A stretch of 64,000 bases of DNA from JAGQPD01 sp020426865. GTDB taxonomy: Bacteria > Planctomycetota > Planctomycetia > Pirellulales > Pirellulaceae. The DNA lies in NCBI GenBank assembly GCA_041399065.1, contig JAWKTN010000005.1, forward strand, positions 827,980 through 891,979, written 5' to 3'. The notes under the pieces were generated by a model. That model searched no databases and was not told where the DNA came from. It worked only from the letters and a program-made list of their open reading frames with translations. A program made the position numbers and the translations under genes. Shown here in pieces: positions 30,548-38,842 of this stretch; positions within the stretch are counted from its first letter, which is position 1, and every line of letters begins with the position of its first letter.

Positions 30548-30976
30548 ATGTGCGGTTCACGTAAAACAAGCTCCTGGTTTAAATCCATCTTTTTTTATAC
30601 CTTTTGTATTGCTGCTATTGCTTCGTTGAGGCAAGTTCACATCGTCGTGTTCTTTACCAGCCTTTTTCACGTTTTATTGCTTGCGTATTACCAAATCAGT
30701 AGCCGCAAGCGCCTGTTTCATATTCTACAGCTGCCCGCAGGTGTGGTACTATACCTGACCAGTGTGGGACCGGCTTTCATGGCAAGTATTTGGATAAGCA
30801 ATCATTTTTTCAAAATTGATCTAATCGTTTTTCAATTCTACCGTCCGGTCCATGACATTGCTTCTTTAGGTGGAACTTGGACATACGAAATTTACGACCG
30901 GTACGTTTTTGAATGGCTACAGCACACGGCGCCCTATGTGTGGTCGACGTTGGACCGGATGTTTGGTTTCAGTTAA
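30548..30976 (+). CDS. Small integral membrane protein, unknown
   Basis: About 142 residues with three probable membrane segments: SIFFYTFCIAAIASL, VHIVVFFTSLFHVLLLAYY and GVVLYLTSVGPAFMASIWI. The C-terminal ~45 residues are aromatic-rich (YRPVHDIASLGGTWTYEIY). I do not recognise the family. It lies downstream of RHS copy 2 and the IS5-like element, so it may be an orphan gene that once accompanied an RHS tip, but nothing in it shows an immunity role. The start at 30548 is chosen because the residues before it look like read-through from the repeat border. Confidence 0.5.
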   Translation: MCGSRKTSSWFKSIFFYTFCIAAIASLRQVHIVVFFTSLFHVLLLAYYQISSRKRLFHILQLPAGVVLYLTSVGPAFMASIWISNHFFKIDLIVFQFYRPVHDIASLGGTWTYEIYDRYVFEWLQHTAPYVWSTLDRMFGFS

Positions 30977-30994
30977 GGAGTGCTGCACATAAGA

Positions 30995-31042
30995 TGTTAC
31001 CGACCGAATTACGATCGCACTTTCGACCGAATTATGACTGTA
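30995..31042 (+). repeat. CCGAATT repeat family, short copy B
   Basis: TGTTACCGACCGAATTACGATCGCAC followed by TTTCGACCGAATTATGACTGTAG. The two half-sites are about 27 bases apart. The same pair, in the same order, forms copy D near 33320 and opens copy C near 33039. Confidence 0.7.
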
Positions 31043-31188
31043 GGGTGGGGTCCACCCCACGGCATGCATCGCGGGGATAGCGGTTGGAGTCATTATATTA
31101 TTCGGCTCTGTGTACATAGTTACTGCAAGCGGTGGACTAATTCTTGTAGGGCCTGTCGTCGCGGCGTAACGAAAGATTGAAAACCACC

Positions 31189-31533
31189 ATGTCGACTACA
31201 TTAGAGTCCGTCATCGAACGCACACGGCTTGCCTATAGGAGTCTTTCATGGTACTCAGATGAACAGCATGTAACCACACATGTTATTTCCGCCGACGGAA
31301 AGCCAACATTGCAGTTCTCAGAGTATGTGCTAACTCGTTTTCGTCGCTTCCCAAGTGCGTTTCGTATCGACGTGTCCTCGGAGAACACGGAGTCGTCAAA
31401 GCTTATTGCTGTCAGAGCCGGTGAAAGGTTTAGCGTTTTTTTTCCTCAGACTTCGACTTGGTTTTTGAAGGATAGTAGCGATGCCACCAGTTTTATTGCG
31501 GCGTTCAACGCTTCAACGCTTGGAACTTATTGA
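31189..31533 (+). CDS. Hypothetical protein
   Basis: A 114-residue soluble protein (ATG 31189; a TTG start at 31177 is less likely). It is mixed alpha/beta in appearance, with no signal peptide and no motif I recognise. It overlaps the next reading frame by about 50 bases. It sits among orphan genes and transposon debris downstream of RHS copy 2. Confidence 0.45.
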   Translation: MSTTLESVIERTRLAYRSLSWYSDEQHVTTHVISADGKPTLQFSEYVLTRFRRFPSAFRIDVSSENTESSKLIAVRAGERFSVFFPQTSTWFLKDSSDATSFIAAFNASTLGTY

Positions 31534-31996
31534 CGAAAACGGAGAAGTGCGAGCTACGTTGGGAGTTTGGGACGACGGAGCGCCGATGATCCAATTCTTC
31601 AACGAGCGTAAGATTCCGGTCATGACATTAGGTCTAGATGCTTCAGGATCGCCACAGTTCGCAATGATGAACGAACAAGGAAACACTTTGGTTGGAGTGG
31701 GCAGTTCGGAAAACGGCGATCGAGGTTTTGGCATATATACTCACGTTCCGCACCCGAAAACCAAGGTTGGCGCTGACAAGACACGGGGAATCTGGGAAAG
31801 GAGGGTAGGTTTGTTGTTGCCTGATCTTCTTAGAGGGAGCGTGGAATGGATGCCACTACTCGTTTCAAGACACAAAGAGTCGGCGCGTTGCCGTTTATCG
31901 TTGCTTATTTGGAGAAAATTCGGCTGTCACAATTCGTCGAAGAGCACGTTCCTTGGGAGGGTGACGTTCCTCTGGGGACATTGGTCGAGATTATGA
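31481..31996 (+). pseudogene. Hypothetical protein truncated by a transposon fragment
   Basis: The first ~100 codons look like a real protein: ELIDENGEVRATLGVWDDG and PVMTLGLDASGSPQF form a repeated beta-strand pattern that I have seen in small planctomycete hypothetical proteins. From about 31800 the frame runs into the sequence of the adjacent IS1634-type transposase and loses its character. The 3' end was therefore probably replaced by that element. Confidence 0.45.
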
Positions 31997-32523
31997 TCTG
32001 CAATCGACTACTCAATCCGAAGGCGCAGTATAAGATCGGCGAATGGGCAGAAAGAGCGGGCGTGTGCGACTATTACGGCATTGCAGCGGAGCAACTCAAC
32101 GACGATCGGTTAGGACGTGCTTTGGAACGTATTGCCCGACATGCCTTCACCGTCCAGTCGCAATTAGTCCTGCATCTGGTCAAGGCGTTCAAACTGAACG
32201 TGACCAACATTCACTACGACATCTCTAACGTCGAACTGTATGGAGCTTACGAACGACAACTGAAAGAGAACGCGGAAACACAAGCGAAGCTCGCAGAGCA
32301 GGAAACGGAGGAAACGTCGAAGCAGGATGCTGCGGACGAAGACACCGAACAGGGGTCCCGACCGATGTACGGGCGAACCAAAAGCGGCCGCAAAAATGTC
32401 AAACAAGTGCAGTTTGGCATCAATGTTACTCGCGACGGCGCGGTCCCCATCGACTTGCTTCCTTTGTATCGGAAATCTGTAAGTTTTGGAACACCCAAAG
32501 GTAGTATCGCTCCAAAGGTTTGA
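31846..32523 (+). pseudogene. Truncated IS1634-family transposase
   Basis: The 225-residue frame carries only the N-terminal part of an IS1634-type transposase. It shows LPFIVAYLEKIRLSQFVEE, RLLNPKAQYKIGEWAE, and the first catalytic Asp region NIHYDISNVELYGAYE, followed by a charged linker and GINVTRDGAVPID. Full members are over 500 residues, so the catalytic core is missing and the fragment is inactive. The frame ends just before the next gene at 32539. Confidence 0.8.
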
Positions 32524-32538
32524 CGGCGAGAATGAAGT

Positions 32539-32991
32539 ATGACACGCGAGTATCGGCGTAACAAGAGAGTTTTCATATGCTTTGGGGCAGGGGTGTTCAC
32601 ATTATTTGGATTCGCAAATATGTTTTTTTCGCTTGATTCAACTTTTGATCACCCTATCTTTTTCGCGTTGGTAGGTCTATTAAATCTTGCCTTCGCGTTT
32701 TACACTGGGTGGGTTTGCTTAGCATATGGGAAATATAGACTAGTTCTGACGGATGAAGGCATATCATCGCACGGTATTGGCGTAACGCAAATGGGCTATC
32801 AAGATATCACTTTCGCGCGGTGGTATCCTGAGGGATTTCTCTTTCTGAAGTCACCAAGGTGCCACTTACAGATCGCGTTTAGTTCGTATCCTCGCAATTG
32901 TCGTCACGAACTAATACACGCACTGAGAGCTGCAATTCCGATTGATCTGCAGCATGGTTGGTCGCAATTTTGTGTGGTGTACTTCCGTTAG
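32539..32991 (+). CDS. Membrane protein with PH-like C-terminal part
   Basis: About 150 residues with two probable membrane helices (VFICFGAGVFTLFGFANMFF and FFALVGLLNLAFAFYTGWVC). A soluble C-terminal part follows, starting with KYRLVLTDEGISSHGIG, which resembles bacterial PH-like domains. I do not recognise a specific family. It may be an immunity-type or envelope protein; the neighbourhood of RHS and transposon remnants gives no firm role. Confidence 0.5.
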   Translation: MTREYRRNKRVFICFGAGVFTLFGFANMFFSLDSTFDHPIFFALVGLLNLAFAFYTGWVCLAYGKYRLVLTDEGISSHGIGVTQMGYQDITFARWYPEGFLFLKSPRCHLQIAFSSYPRNCRHELIHALRAAIPIDLQHGWSQFCVVYFR

Positions 32992-33038
32992 GCTGGAATG
33001 GTGGACGCTAATAATTGAATAGGTGAACACATGTTGCT

Positions 33039-33240
33039 GCCCGAATTGTGATCGTTGAAGTGACCGAATCATGGCTGTGGTGATTTAGGGCTCTCTGGCG
33101 GGGTGTTGACCGAATTGCTATGAATACTGGAGAAGCCGTGGCGATGAGATGTACCAACCGATGTGTCGCTGACCGAATTGTGGTCGTACGGATCCAAACA
33201 GGTGAGTCTTTCACGGAGCTCTGACCCGATGCGGCGGGGC
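33039..33240 (+). repeat. CCGAATT repeat family, long copy C
   Basis: It contains CCGAATTGTGATCGTT (about 33041), TGACCGAATCATGGCTGTGG (33061-33080), TTGACCGAATTGCTATGAA (33106) and GACCGAATTGTGGTCGTAC (33171-33189). It then ends with GGTGAGTCTTTCACGGAGCTCTGA. It aligns end to end with copy A at 20636-20835. It is not coding and lies 330 bases from the stop of the tyrosine recombinase gene. Confidence 0.7.
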
Positions 33241-33317
33241 GAGTCGAATCGAAGGGGGTCTCACTGCACGGCCTCGCACCAAATCTCTGACTATGATAAT
33301 CATCACTGCTAGCCTTC

Positions 33318-33368
33318 CTGTTACCGACCGAATTACGGTCGTATTTGTAACCGAATTGTGACTGTAGA
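33318..33368 (+). repeat. CCGAATT repeat family, short copy D
   Basis: CTGTTACCGACCGAATTACGGTCGTATTT followed by GTAACCGAATTGTGACTGTAG. It is almost the same as copy B near 30995. The first half-site ACCGAATTACGGT is nearly palindromic. It is about 200 bases from the 3' end of the recombinase gene. Confidence 0.7.
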
Positions 33369-33566
33369 GATTTGTCAATTTCAACGATGACCTTCTGACG
33401 ATTTCGGATTTGCCAAATCTTGAGTCACTCGTCCTATGTCGCACCCAAATCACGGAAAGTGTCATTGCGGACAATAGGGAGGCTCGTCTCATTCGCGTAA
33501 ACAAGGACAATTGGGTTCCGGTGATTGGGAAAGGCGCTTACTGAATTGTTACGCGAACGAGGAGCG

Positions 33567-34535
33567 TTAGAACCTCACACGCTCGATTTCGTCGAGACTG
33601 ATGTCGTCGCGCGTCCGGTCGTACAGCTTGGTCGTTCTCGGACTCTCGTGCGCTGCAATGGTCTGGGCATTTTCCAGCGTGCCACCATTCTGCAGAAAAT
33701 TCGTGATCCCGGTCGCCCGGAAGCTATGACACCCAATATGTCCACCAATCCCCGCGGCCGTTGAGCGGCGTTTGACCATTGCCAGTGCCTCGCGCGGGGC
33801 AAGTCGTTTCGCGGTAAGCTGCCGGGACCGCGATACAGTGCGAAACAACGGTGATTTTGCGAGATCAGCAATGCCTGCCGCCTCGATGTAGGCGTCGAGG
33901 TATTCCTGTGCAGAGTGGTGCACTGGTACTTCGTGGTATTTGGCGTTCTTTTCGTGGAGACGCAGCCACGACCGACGTCCTTGATGAAAGTAGTCCTCGA
34001 CATTCATATTAAGCACCGCAGAAATCCTCGCGAAGCTATAGACGAGCACGCCACACAGCGCCCGGTCCCGTAGGCCAATGATCGTATCCGTTTCGATACT
34101 GTCAAAAAACTGACGGGCCTCCTCTGTGGTAAGCACCGGAGTCTTTCCCTTTTTGACGACGTATTTCGGGCCGCGGACGGCTGCCGCTGGATTGTGGGGT
34201 ACAATTTGGCCGACGACCAGGTAATCGCCCAGCATGCGAATCGCTGCCAGGTGTTGTTTGACCGTTGGGGGCGAATGTGTAACCCCCAATTGCTCGATGT
34301 AGGCGGCGACGTAGTAAGGGGTTAGATCACGGAGCGTGATGTGCTGGTCGTTGCACCAGGTCACGAAGCTTACCAGCGCCCGCAGATAGGCACGCCTTGT
34401 GTTGGGGTTTCGGATTTCCGCGGTGAAGAATTGCAGGATACGGTCGGCCGACTGCTCACTCAGCCCGTCCAACCAGGCAGCGAGAACGTTGGTCGTTGGG
34501 GAAGCGTTTCGAAGTAGCGCGAGACTGTCAGCCAT
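33567..34535 (-). CDS. Tyrosine recombinase (XerC/D-like)
   Basis: A 322-residue site-specific recombinase. The N-terminal core-binding part contains NTRRAYLRALVSFVTWC. The catalytic part shows the first Arg in YSFARISAVLNMNVEDY, the HxxR box in CHSFRATGITNFL, the His in IAAHESPRTTKLY, and Tyr as the nucleophile there. All key residues are present. It is not next to a tRNA gene, unlike the second recombinase at 44068. Two copies of the CCGAATT repeat lie just beyond its 3' end, so those sites are possible substrates; that link is inference. Confidence 0.9.
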   Translation of the reverse strand: MADSLALLRNASPTTNVLAAWLDGLSEQSADRILQFFTAEIRNPNTRRAYLRALVSFVTWCNDQHITLRDLTPYYVAAYIEQLGVTHSPPTVKQHLAAIRMLGDYLVVGQIVPHNPAAAVRGPKYVVKKGKTPVLTTEEARQFFDSIETDTIIGLRDRALCGVLVYSFARISAVLNMNVEDYFHQGRRSWLRLHEKNAKYHEVPVHHSAQEYLDAYIEAAGIADLAKSPLFRTVSRSRQLTAKRLAPREALAMVKRRSTAAGIGGHIGCHSFRATGITNFLQNGGTLENAQTIAAHESPRTTKLYDRTRDDISLDEIERVRF

Positions 34536-34596
34536 ATCCCTCCTTCTTTTCCCGGCAAAACGATTTCATTCCAATCCCTCCCGTAACCTGAATGAC

Positions 34597-34980
34597 TCAG
34601 AGAAAACACTCGACCGGTACACCCAACTTGAGTTTCTTCCACTGGCGATCACTCGTTAAGATTGGCAGTTGTCTCGAGAGGGCGAGCGCAAGGCATGCCC
34701 GGCCCGCAAACGTGATTCCTCGCCCCAGAGTGCTTTCGTGGATCGAAGCTGCAATGGCCGCTTGCTCGGCGTCAAACGGAACCGTGTCGAGTGGTAAGCA
34801 GGACAACATCGCGCGAGCCGCTTCCAGGCGGCCGCTTTTGTCAATCGTCTTGCATAGAACTTCGGATAGAGTGACGCTCGAAATCAGCGCGTCATGCAAT
34901 CGGTCTTTGACTTGGTCAGCACCTTTCTCGTTTCGCAAGATGGCGACGAGGGCGGAGGTGTCGAGAACAACGCTACTCAC
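34597..34980 (-). CDS. vapC: VapC-like PIN-domain toxin with a missing catalytic Asp
   Basis: A 127-residue PIN-domain protein that would cleave RNA in a VapBC system. The first acid is in VVLDTSALVAIL (Asp7), the second in TLSEVL, and the fourth in LTSDRQW. The third acid, normally Asp in the xxDxxxLAL helix, is Gly here (FAGRACLALAL), a change that needs only one base. The toxin may therefore be inactive. The gene starts with GTG and overlaps the antitoxin stop by 8 bases (GTGAGTAG), which is typical of translational coupling. Confidence 0.88.
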   Translation of the reverse strand: MSSVVLDTSALVAILRNEKGADQVKDRLHDALISSVTLSEVLCKTIDKSGRLEAARAMLSCLPLDTVPFDAEQAAIAASIHESTLGRGITFAGRACLALALSRQLPILTSDRQWKKLKLGVPVECFL

Positions 34981-35239
34981 GCGAAGCCTCGTCGCGACGC
35001 TCTCGTAGCATTTCGTCAGACCATGATTCGTCTGCGGGCGACAGGCCCTGGAAGTATTGTTGGACCGACGTCAGTACGTCGTCGAATGGCTGTAGCTTCA
35101 CGCCATCGCCGGAACGCATCCAGACCAATTGGGTGCCCGGCGTTGCTCGCATCAATTGGCGCAGTTCCGCCGGCAACAAAACGCGGCCTGACTTATCGAC
35201 CGTCGCATGCCATGTTTTTCCAGATTGTCCATTTTCCAT
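34973..35239 (-). CDS. vapB: VapB-like AbrB-fold antitoxin
   Basis: About 88 residues from ATG 35239 (a longer frame from 35284 is less likely). The AbrB/MazE-type DNA-binding part is visible as ATVDKSGRVLLPAELRQLM. The C-terminal tail, rich in Glu and Arg (RERRDEASRE), is nearly identical to that of the second antitoxin, so the two modules are paralogous. It should bind its toxin and repress its own promoter. Confidence 0.88.
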   Translation of the reverse strand: MENGQSGKTWHATVDKSGRVLLPAELRQLMRATPGTQLVWMRSGDGVKLQPFDDVLTSVQQYFQGLSPADESWSDEMLRERRDEASRE

Positions 35240-35363
35240 ACTCGGTCCGAGAATCACATTTTGCCGTGAAAAGAAGGCTGCCACAGAAACGACAATAAGT
35301 CTACCTGTTTCGAGCTGCCAGAAAATATCGGTCTGACAAGTCGTTGATTTGTGCCAGATGGGA

Positions 35364-35391
35364 GTATCCGATAAAGGACATTATCGGATAC
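35364..35391. promoter_or_regulatory. Perfect 11-bp inverted repeat between divergent VapBC modules
   Basis: GTATCCGATAA (35364-35374) and its exact complement (35381-35391) are separated by 6 bases. It lies in the 253-base gap between the two divergently transcribed antitoxin genes. It could be an operator bound by an AbrB-type antitoxin, possibly coordinating both modules. Confidence 0.65.
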
Positions 35392-35492
35392 CAGTGGGGG
35401 GTAGGCACGCATTCGTGGTGTTCAACTATTTGTTGACATGACCCCTCGATTGTGGCATTGTTCAGTGACAATCCACAGCGTTGGTATTAGTC

Positions 35493-35744
35493 ATGAGAGA
35501 CATCACCTTCCACGTGCGGCTCACTGAGGGGCGTCGTGTCGTACTGCCAGCGAAAGCATGCAAAGAACTCGAGATCAGCATCGGTGACACGCTGATCCTG
35601 ACCATCGAGGATGGTGACATGAAGCTTCGCTCCGTACCGGCCATGCTAAACGCGTTTCAGACGAAGTTGCGAACCCAGATTGGTGACCGCAGTCTCGTCA
35701 ACGAGCTGATCGCGGAACGCCGTGAAGAAGCCTCCCGTGAATAA
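35493..35744 (+). CDS. vapB: VapB-like AbrB-fold antitoxin, second module
   Basis: About 83 residues from ATG 35493. The AbrB-type segment is VRLTEGRRVVLPAKACKEL, followed by a strand pattern GDTLILTIEDGDMKL. The tail LIAERREEASRE matches that of the first antitoxin. It overlaps the toxin gene by 8 bases (GTGAATAA), as in the first pair. Confidence 0.88.
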   Translation: MRDITFHVRLTEGRRVVLPAKACKELEISIGDTLILTIEDGDMKLRSVPAMLNAFQTKLRTQIGDRSLVNELIAERREEASRE

Positions 35745-36126
35745 GGTCGTGCTGGATGCCTCCGCGATGCTGGCCTACATCAACAACGAGCGTGGCGCGC
35801 AGGCGGTACATGATGTGCTTGCACGAAGTGTTGTATCGACTGTCAATCTCGTGGAGGCGTTTTCAAAGTTAGTGCGCGAAGGCATGGACGTGAATGATAC
35901 AAGAACCGTCCTCCAGAAATGTTTCCCAGAGGCAGTGCCGGTCGATCGAGACCAAGCGGAAACGGCAGCCATCATTCACGCCGCAAACGCGAAAATGAAC
36001 GTGTCTTATGCCGACAGCTTGTGCCTGGCGTTGGGAGCATGCCGGGATGTTCCCATCCTCACCTGCGATCAGAAGTGGAAAAAGTTGGAACTAGGTTTCG
36101 ACGTTGACATACGGTTAATTCGATGA
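35737..36126 (+). CDS. vapC: VapC-like PIN-domain toxin, second module
   Basis: About 129 residues from GTG 35737, chosen because the same 8-base overlap exists in the other module. All four PIN acids are visible: Asp in VVLDASAMLAYI, Glu in VNLVEAFSKL, Asp in SYADSLCLAL and Asp in LTCDQKW. In contrast to the first toxin this one looks catalytically complete. The ends QKWKKLELGF and RQWKKLKLGV show that the two toxins are paralogues. Confidence 0.9.
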   Translation: MNKVVLDASAMLAYINNERGAQAVHDVLARSVVSTVNLVEAFSKLVREGMDVNDTRTVLQKCFPEAVPVDRDQAETAAIIHAANAKMNVSYADSLCLALGACRDVPILTCDQKWKKLELGFDVDIRLIR

Positions 36127-36607
36127 GCTGTTGCGACAACGTTGTGGGCCGTTTCGTCCAGACTGCGGCGGAGCATCATGGCACGGATTCGTGCGCCGTG
36201 CGATCGCGTACCGGATCTCTGGATCAATGGACGAAGCGGTGGCCAAACGGCCAACTCGCGGTGCGAGAAACGGAGTTTTCGAGAGCGTTGGCACCGGTGG
36301 CCGACGCTCTATGCAAAGAGATGGAAGACGCTCGCACGCACATCGCAGAAGCCCTCGTCCGATCAGACAGCTGTCCGGTTATGTTAACCTCGTGAAACAG
36401 TCCAGATCTTGGTTCGTATAAAGTGGGTTGAACTAACATTACGCGACGGCGTCTGAGGCGTGCGTTCAACGATGAGAAGGTGCTTTAACGCCAGCGTCAC
36501 TGCCAGGCAAGCGTCCAATTGCCACGTGCAAGTGGACGCCTGTACGTTACGAACGCGGCTTTGCGGCATGACCGTCATGGGTCAAGAGAGTCAATTCCTA
36601 GTCTGCA
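36127..36607. other. Intergenic stretch after the second VapBC module
   Basis: About 480 bases. Several short ORFs overlap each other and show no motif. No repeat or terminator was recognised. Confidence 0.4.
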
Positions 36608-37717
36608 TTAGATCAAACCGTCAGCCGCTAGAGATTCGAGCAAAGAACGAAGTGCTTTGCCCGAAAGAAACAGGTCTACCGTATCAGAACCTTGAAACAA
36701 AAGGTTGTCTAATGTTGTTCCCGTGATAGTAACCGAGGCTTCCTTATGGTTGGAATCTAAAATTCCATCGGCATTTATGTCATCCGCTAATAGCTGAGCA
36801 TAAAGGTCAGTGAGGTTTGTCTCTTGTGTTCTAAAATGAAGAACCAAGTCCAAGTCGCCGTCATTGTCGACGTCTTCATACGCGGAGTTAATAGACGTAG
36901 CACCGGCGAATTGCACCGTAGACACATCAACCTGTGTCGCATTGAACAAATCGGTTGTGAGCACCGCTACAGCAATCACACCATTACTACCCACATTGAT
37001 CGGATTGGTTTCACTTCCTGGCTTGATATCGATTTCGGCGACGACGGGATCCGCGACGATTTGTGAAATTGAGATATTGTCCCAATAATCCGTGCGAAAC
37101 GTCCCATTTCCGCCATGGAAGGAGACAAAATTAGTGCCGTCACCTGCACTACTTGTTCCAGATAGGTGGAACGTCTGATTGTTAGACAGATTCGTCATGC
37201 TCCAGTCCCAATCAGTGCCATTATCAAACAACGACCAGTGAATTGTATCGCCGTTCGTTGCGTTTAGGCCCAACGAACCGACGAATAGTTCTGTGCTGAC
37301 ACCGCCGACTCGGTCCTTTACCCGTGCAAAATCAGGCAGCACAACGTCAAACTCCAAACCGTCTTCGGGGCTTCCACCTTCCGCAGCTTCCGTGTTGCCA
37401 TCGCTCCGAAGACTGACAAGGGCTTGCGCAAACGTAAACGGACCAAACGTCGAGTCAGCTTCAACAAGAATTCCTTGTCCCATTGAACTACCGTCGAACT
37501 CATCTACCGTTCGCAATACTCCAAACGTTGTGAGTTCTACCCTCCCGTTTTGCTCCTGAACGTTGCTTGCCGGTAATACACTAGTGTCCGCTACCCACTT
37601 CGACGTGTCGAGCGAATTGTCGTTGAAATCGTCGGTTAGTAGCAAAGTCGATGTCGTCAGGGGTAGTTTTCCTTCCAGTTGCTCGCACTTCAAGTAGTCG
37701 TGGTATCTGGCACGCAT
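36608..37717 (-). CDS. Planctomycete-type exported surface protein
   Basis: A 369-residue protein starting MRARYHDYLKCEQLEGKLPL, a variant of the 'LEPRxLLS/LEDRxLL' motif that opens many planctomycete exported proteins. Residues about 25-215 look like a concanavalin/LamG-type beta-sandwich (DDFNDNSLDTSKW, HWSLFDNGTDWDW). The C-terminal part has EIDIKPGSETNPINVGSNG, then EDVDNDGDLDLVLHF, a Ca2+-binding-like Asp-rich loop often seen in surface proteins. No PEP-CTERM or membrane anchor is seen at its end. It probably binds carbohydrate or another surface ligand, which is inference. Confidence 0.75.
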   Translation of the reverse strand: MRARYHDYLKCEQLEGKLPLTTSTLLLTDDFNDNSLDTSKWVADTSVLPASNVQEQNGRVELTTFGVLRTVDEFDGSSMGQGILVEADSTFGPFTFAQALVSLRSDGNTEAAEGGSPEDGLEFDVVLPDFARVKDRVGGVSTELFVGSLGLNATNGDTIHWSLFDNGTDWDWSMTNLSNNQTFHLSGTSSAGDGTNFVSFHGGNGTFRTDYWDNISISQIVADPVVAEIDIKPGSETNPINVGSNGVIAVAVLTTDLFNATQVDVSTVQFAGATSINSAYEDVDNDGDLDLVLHFRTQETNLTDLYAQLLADDINADGILDSNHKEASVTITGTTLDNLLFQGSDTVDLFLSGKALRSLLESLAADGLI

Positions 37718-38113
37718 GTCACACTCCCATACTGTTTAGTGATAGCTCGAACACATGTTCGTCTGCAACTTCGCTCTTTTGTGTCTTGCGTTTACGATTG
37801 CGACTCCACACCCATGGGACAAAGCGGTCGAATTGAGTATCGACACTACGACGTCACGCGAAGGCTGCTTGAGACTCAAGCGTGAGTCACATTAAAACCA
37901 TTGGTCACGTAGTCGATCAATACTACAGCTAAAAAGTCATTGCACGTGTGCAATCATGAATCAGGGATATAGCCACAGTCGATGATTTCACGGGTTTTGC
38001 ATAAAACCGTTATTCGTGGCATTATCCAAGATTGCGAAAGCATGGCAGGGAAGGTAGGATGACGGTTGGTTCCTGCGCGTCCGTCATGTTGAAACCGCCG
38101 TATCTCGCACGTT
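37718..38113. other. Intergenic stretch between divergent genes
   Basis: About 395 bases upstream of both the surface protein (minus) and the HTH gene (plus), so it must hold promoters for both. None could be assigned with confidence. Confidence 0.4.
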
Positions 38114-38842
38114 ATGCTTCGATCGATGACACAGTCGCATCCCGATCCGATGGAACTGTCCGAGTGGCGAGAAGCAGGGAGGACAATGCGGCAGGAACTG
38201 GGGCTTAGCCAGGGTTTTGTCAGTGAGGTGCAAAACGCGTTTTCTCGCGGTCTTCTTCGACAGTATCTGCCGCCCGTCTACGATGACGTGGTGCGCCGGA
38301 TCCGGGAAACACATGGTCGCGATACCAATGAGCTGAAAGTGATCGCGGATACGATCGGCGCCGCCTATTCTACGGTCTTCCGCTGGGAAGGGGACCTGAT
38401 GGGAAACTCGGATTCACCGTCAGCCACCATACCTTCGCTCACGCATTTTCTCTCCACGGTTTCCGCGTTCAACGTCAGCCATTCTGTTTTGCCAGAAAGC
38501 CTTACAGCCGTGCTTGGCTGCTACAGTGATGTGCTGCGACACATCCGAGACAAAGTGAAGCACAACGGCGGATCGGCGGATGTTCCCAGCGCAGACGAAA
38601 TCGTCTGCTTGCATTTTCTTGTCCGCAACCGAAAGCTGCTGCAGGCGATACTTGGAGCTGCGAAACCTATTGACGACGAAGTGGTGGATGAATTTATTAA
38701 CCTGATCAAGTCAGTCACGCCGAAAACGGAAATCACTACTGTCGATCGTGTCAAAATGACAATGAAGAAGTACTTCGTCTCGTGGTGCATTTTGGAATCC
38801 ATCATTTCCCATGAATGGTTTGAATATCATGCCAATCCTTAG
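38114..38842 (+). CDS. HTH-like regulatory protein upstream of the sigma-like gene
   Basis: A 242-residue protein. The segment LKVIADTIGAAYSTVFRWEGDL (about 75-97) fits a helix-turn-helix, so DNA binding is likely. The rest is helical with no known domain, except that its helices look like a sensor or oligomerisation part. It overlaps the next gene by 14 bases, so the two are translated together. The gene start could also be at a later Met. Confidence 0.55.
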   Translation: MLRSMTQSHPDPMELSEWREAGRTMRQELGLSQGFVSEVQNAFSRGLLRQYLPPVYDDVVRRIRETHGRDTNELKVIADTIGAAYSTVFRWEGDLMGNSDSPSATIPSLTHFLSTVSAFNVSHSVLPESLTAVLGCYSDVLRHIRDKVKHNGGSADVPSADEIVCLHFLVRNRKLLQAILGAAKPIDDEVVDEFINLIKSVTPKTEITTVDRVKMTMKKYFVSWCILESIISHEWFEYHANP

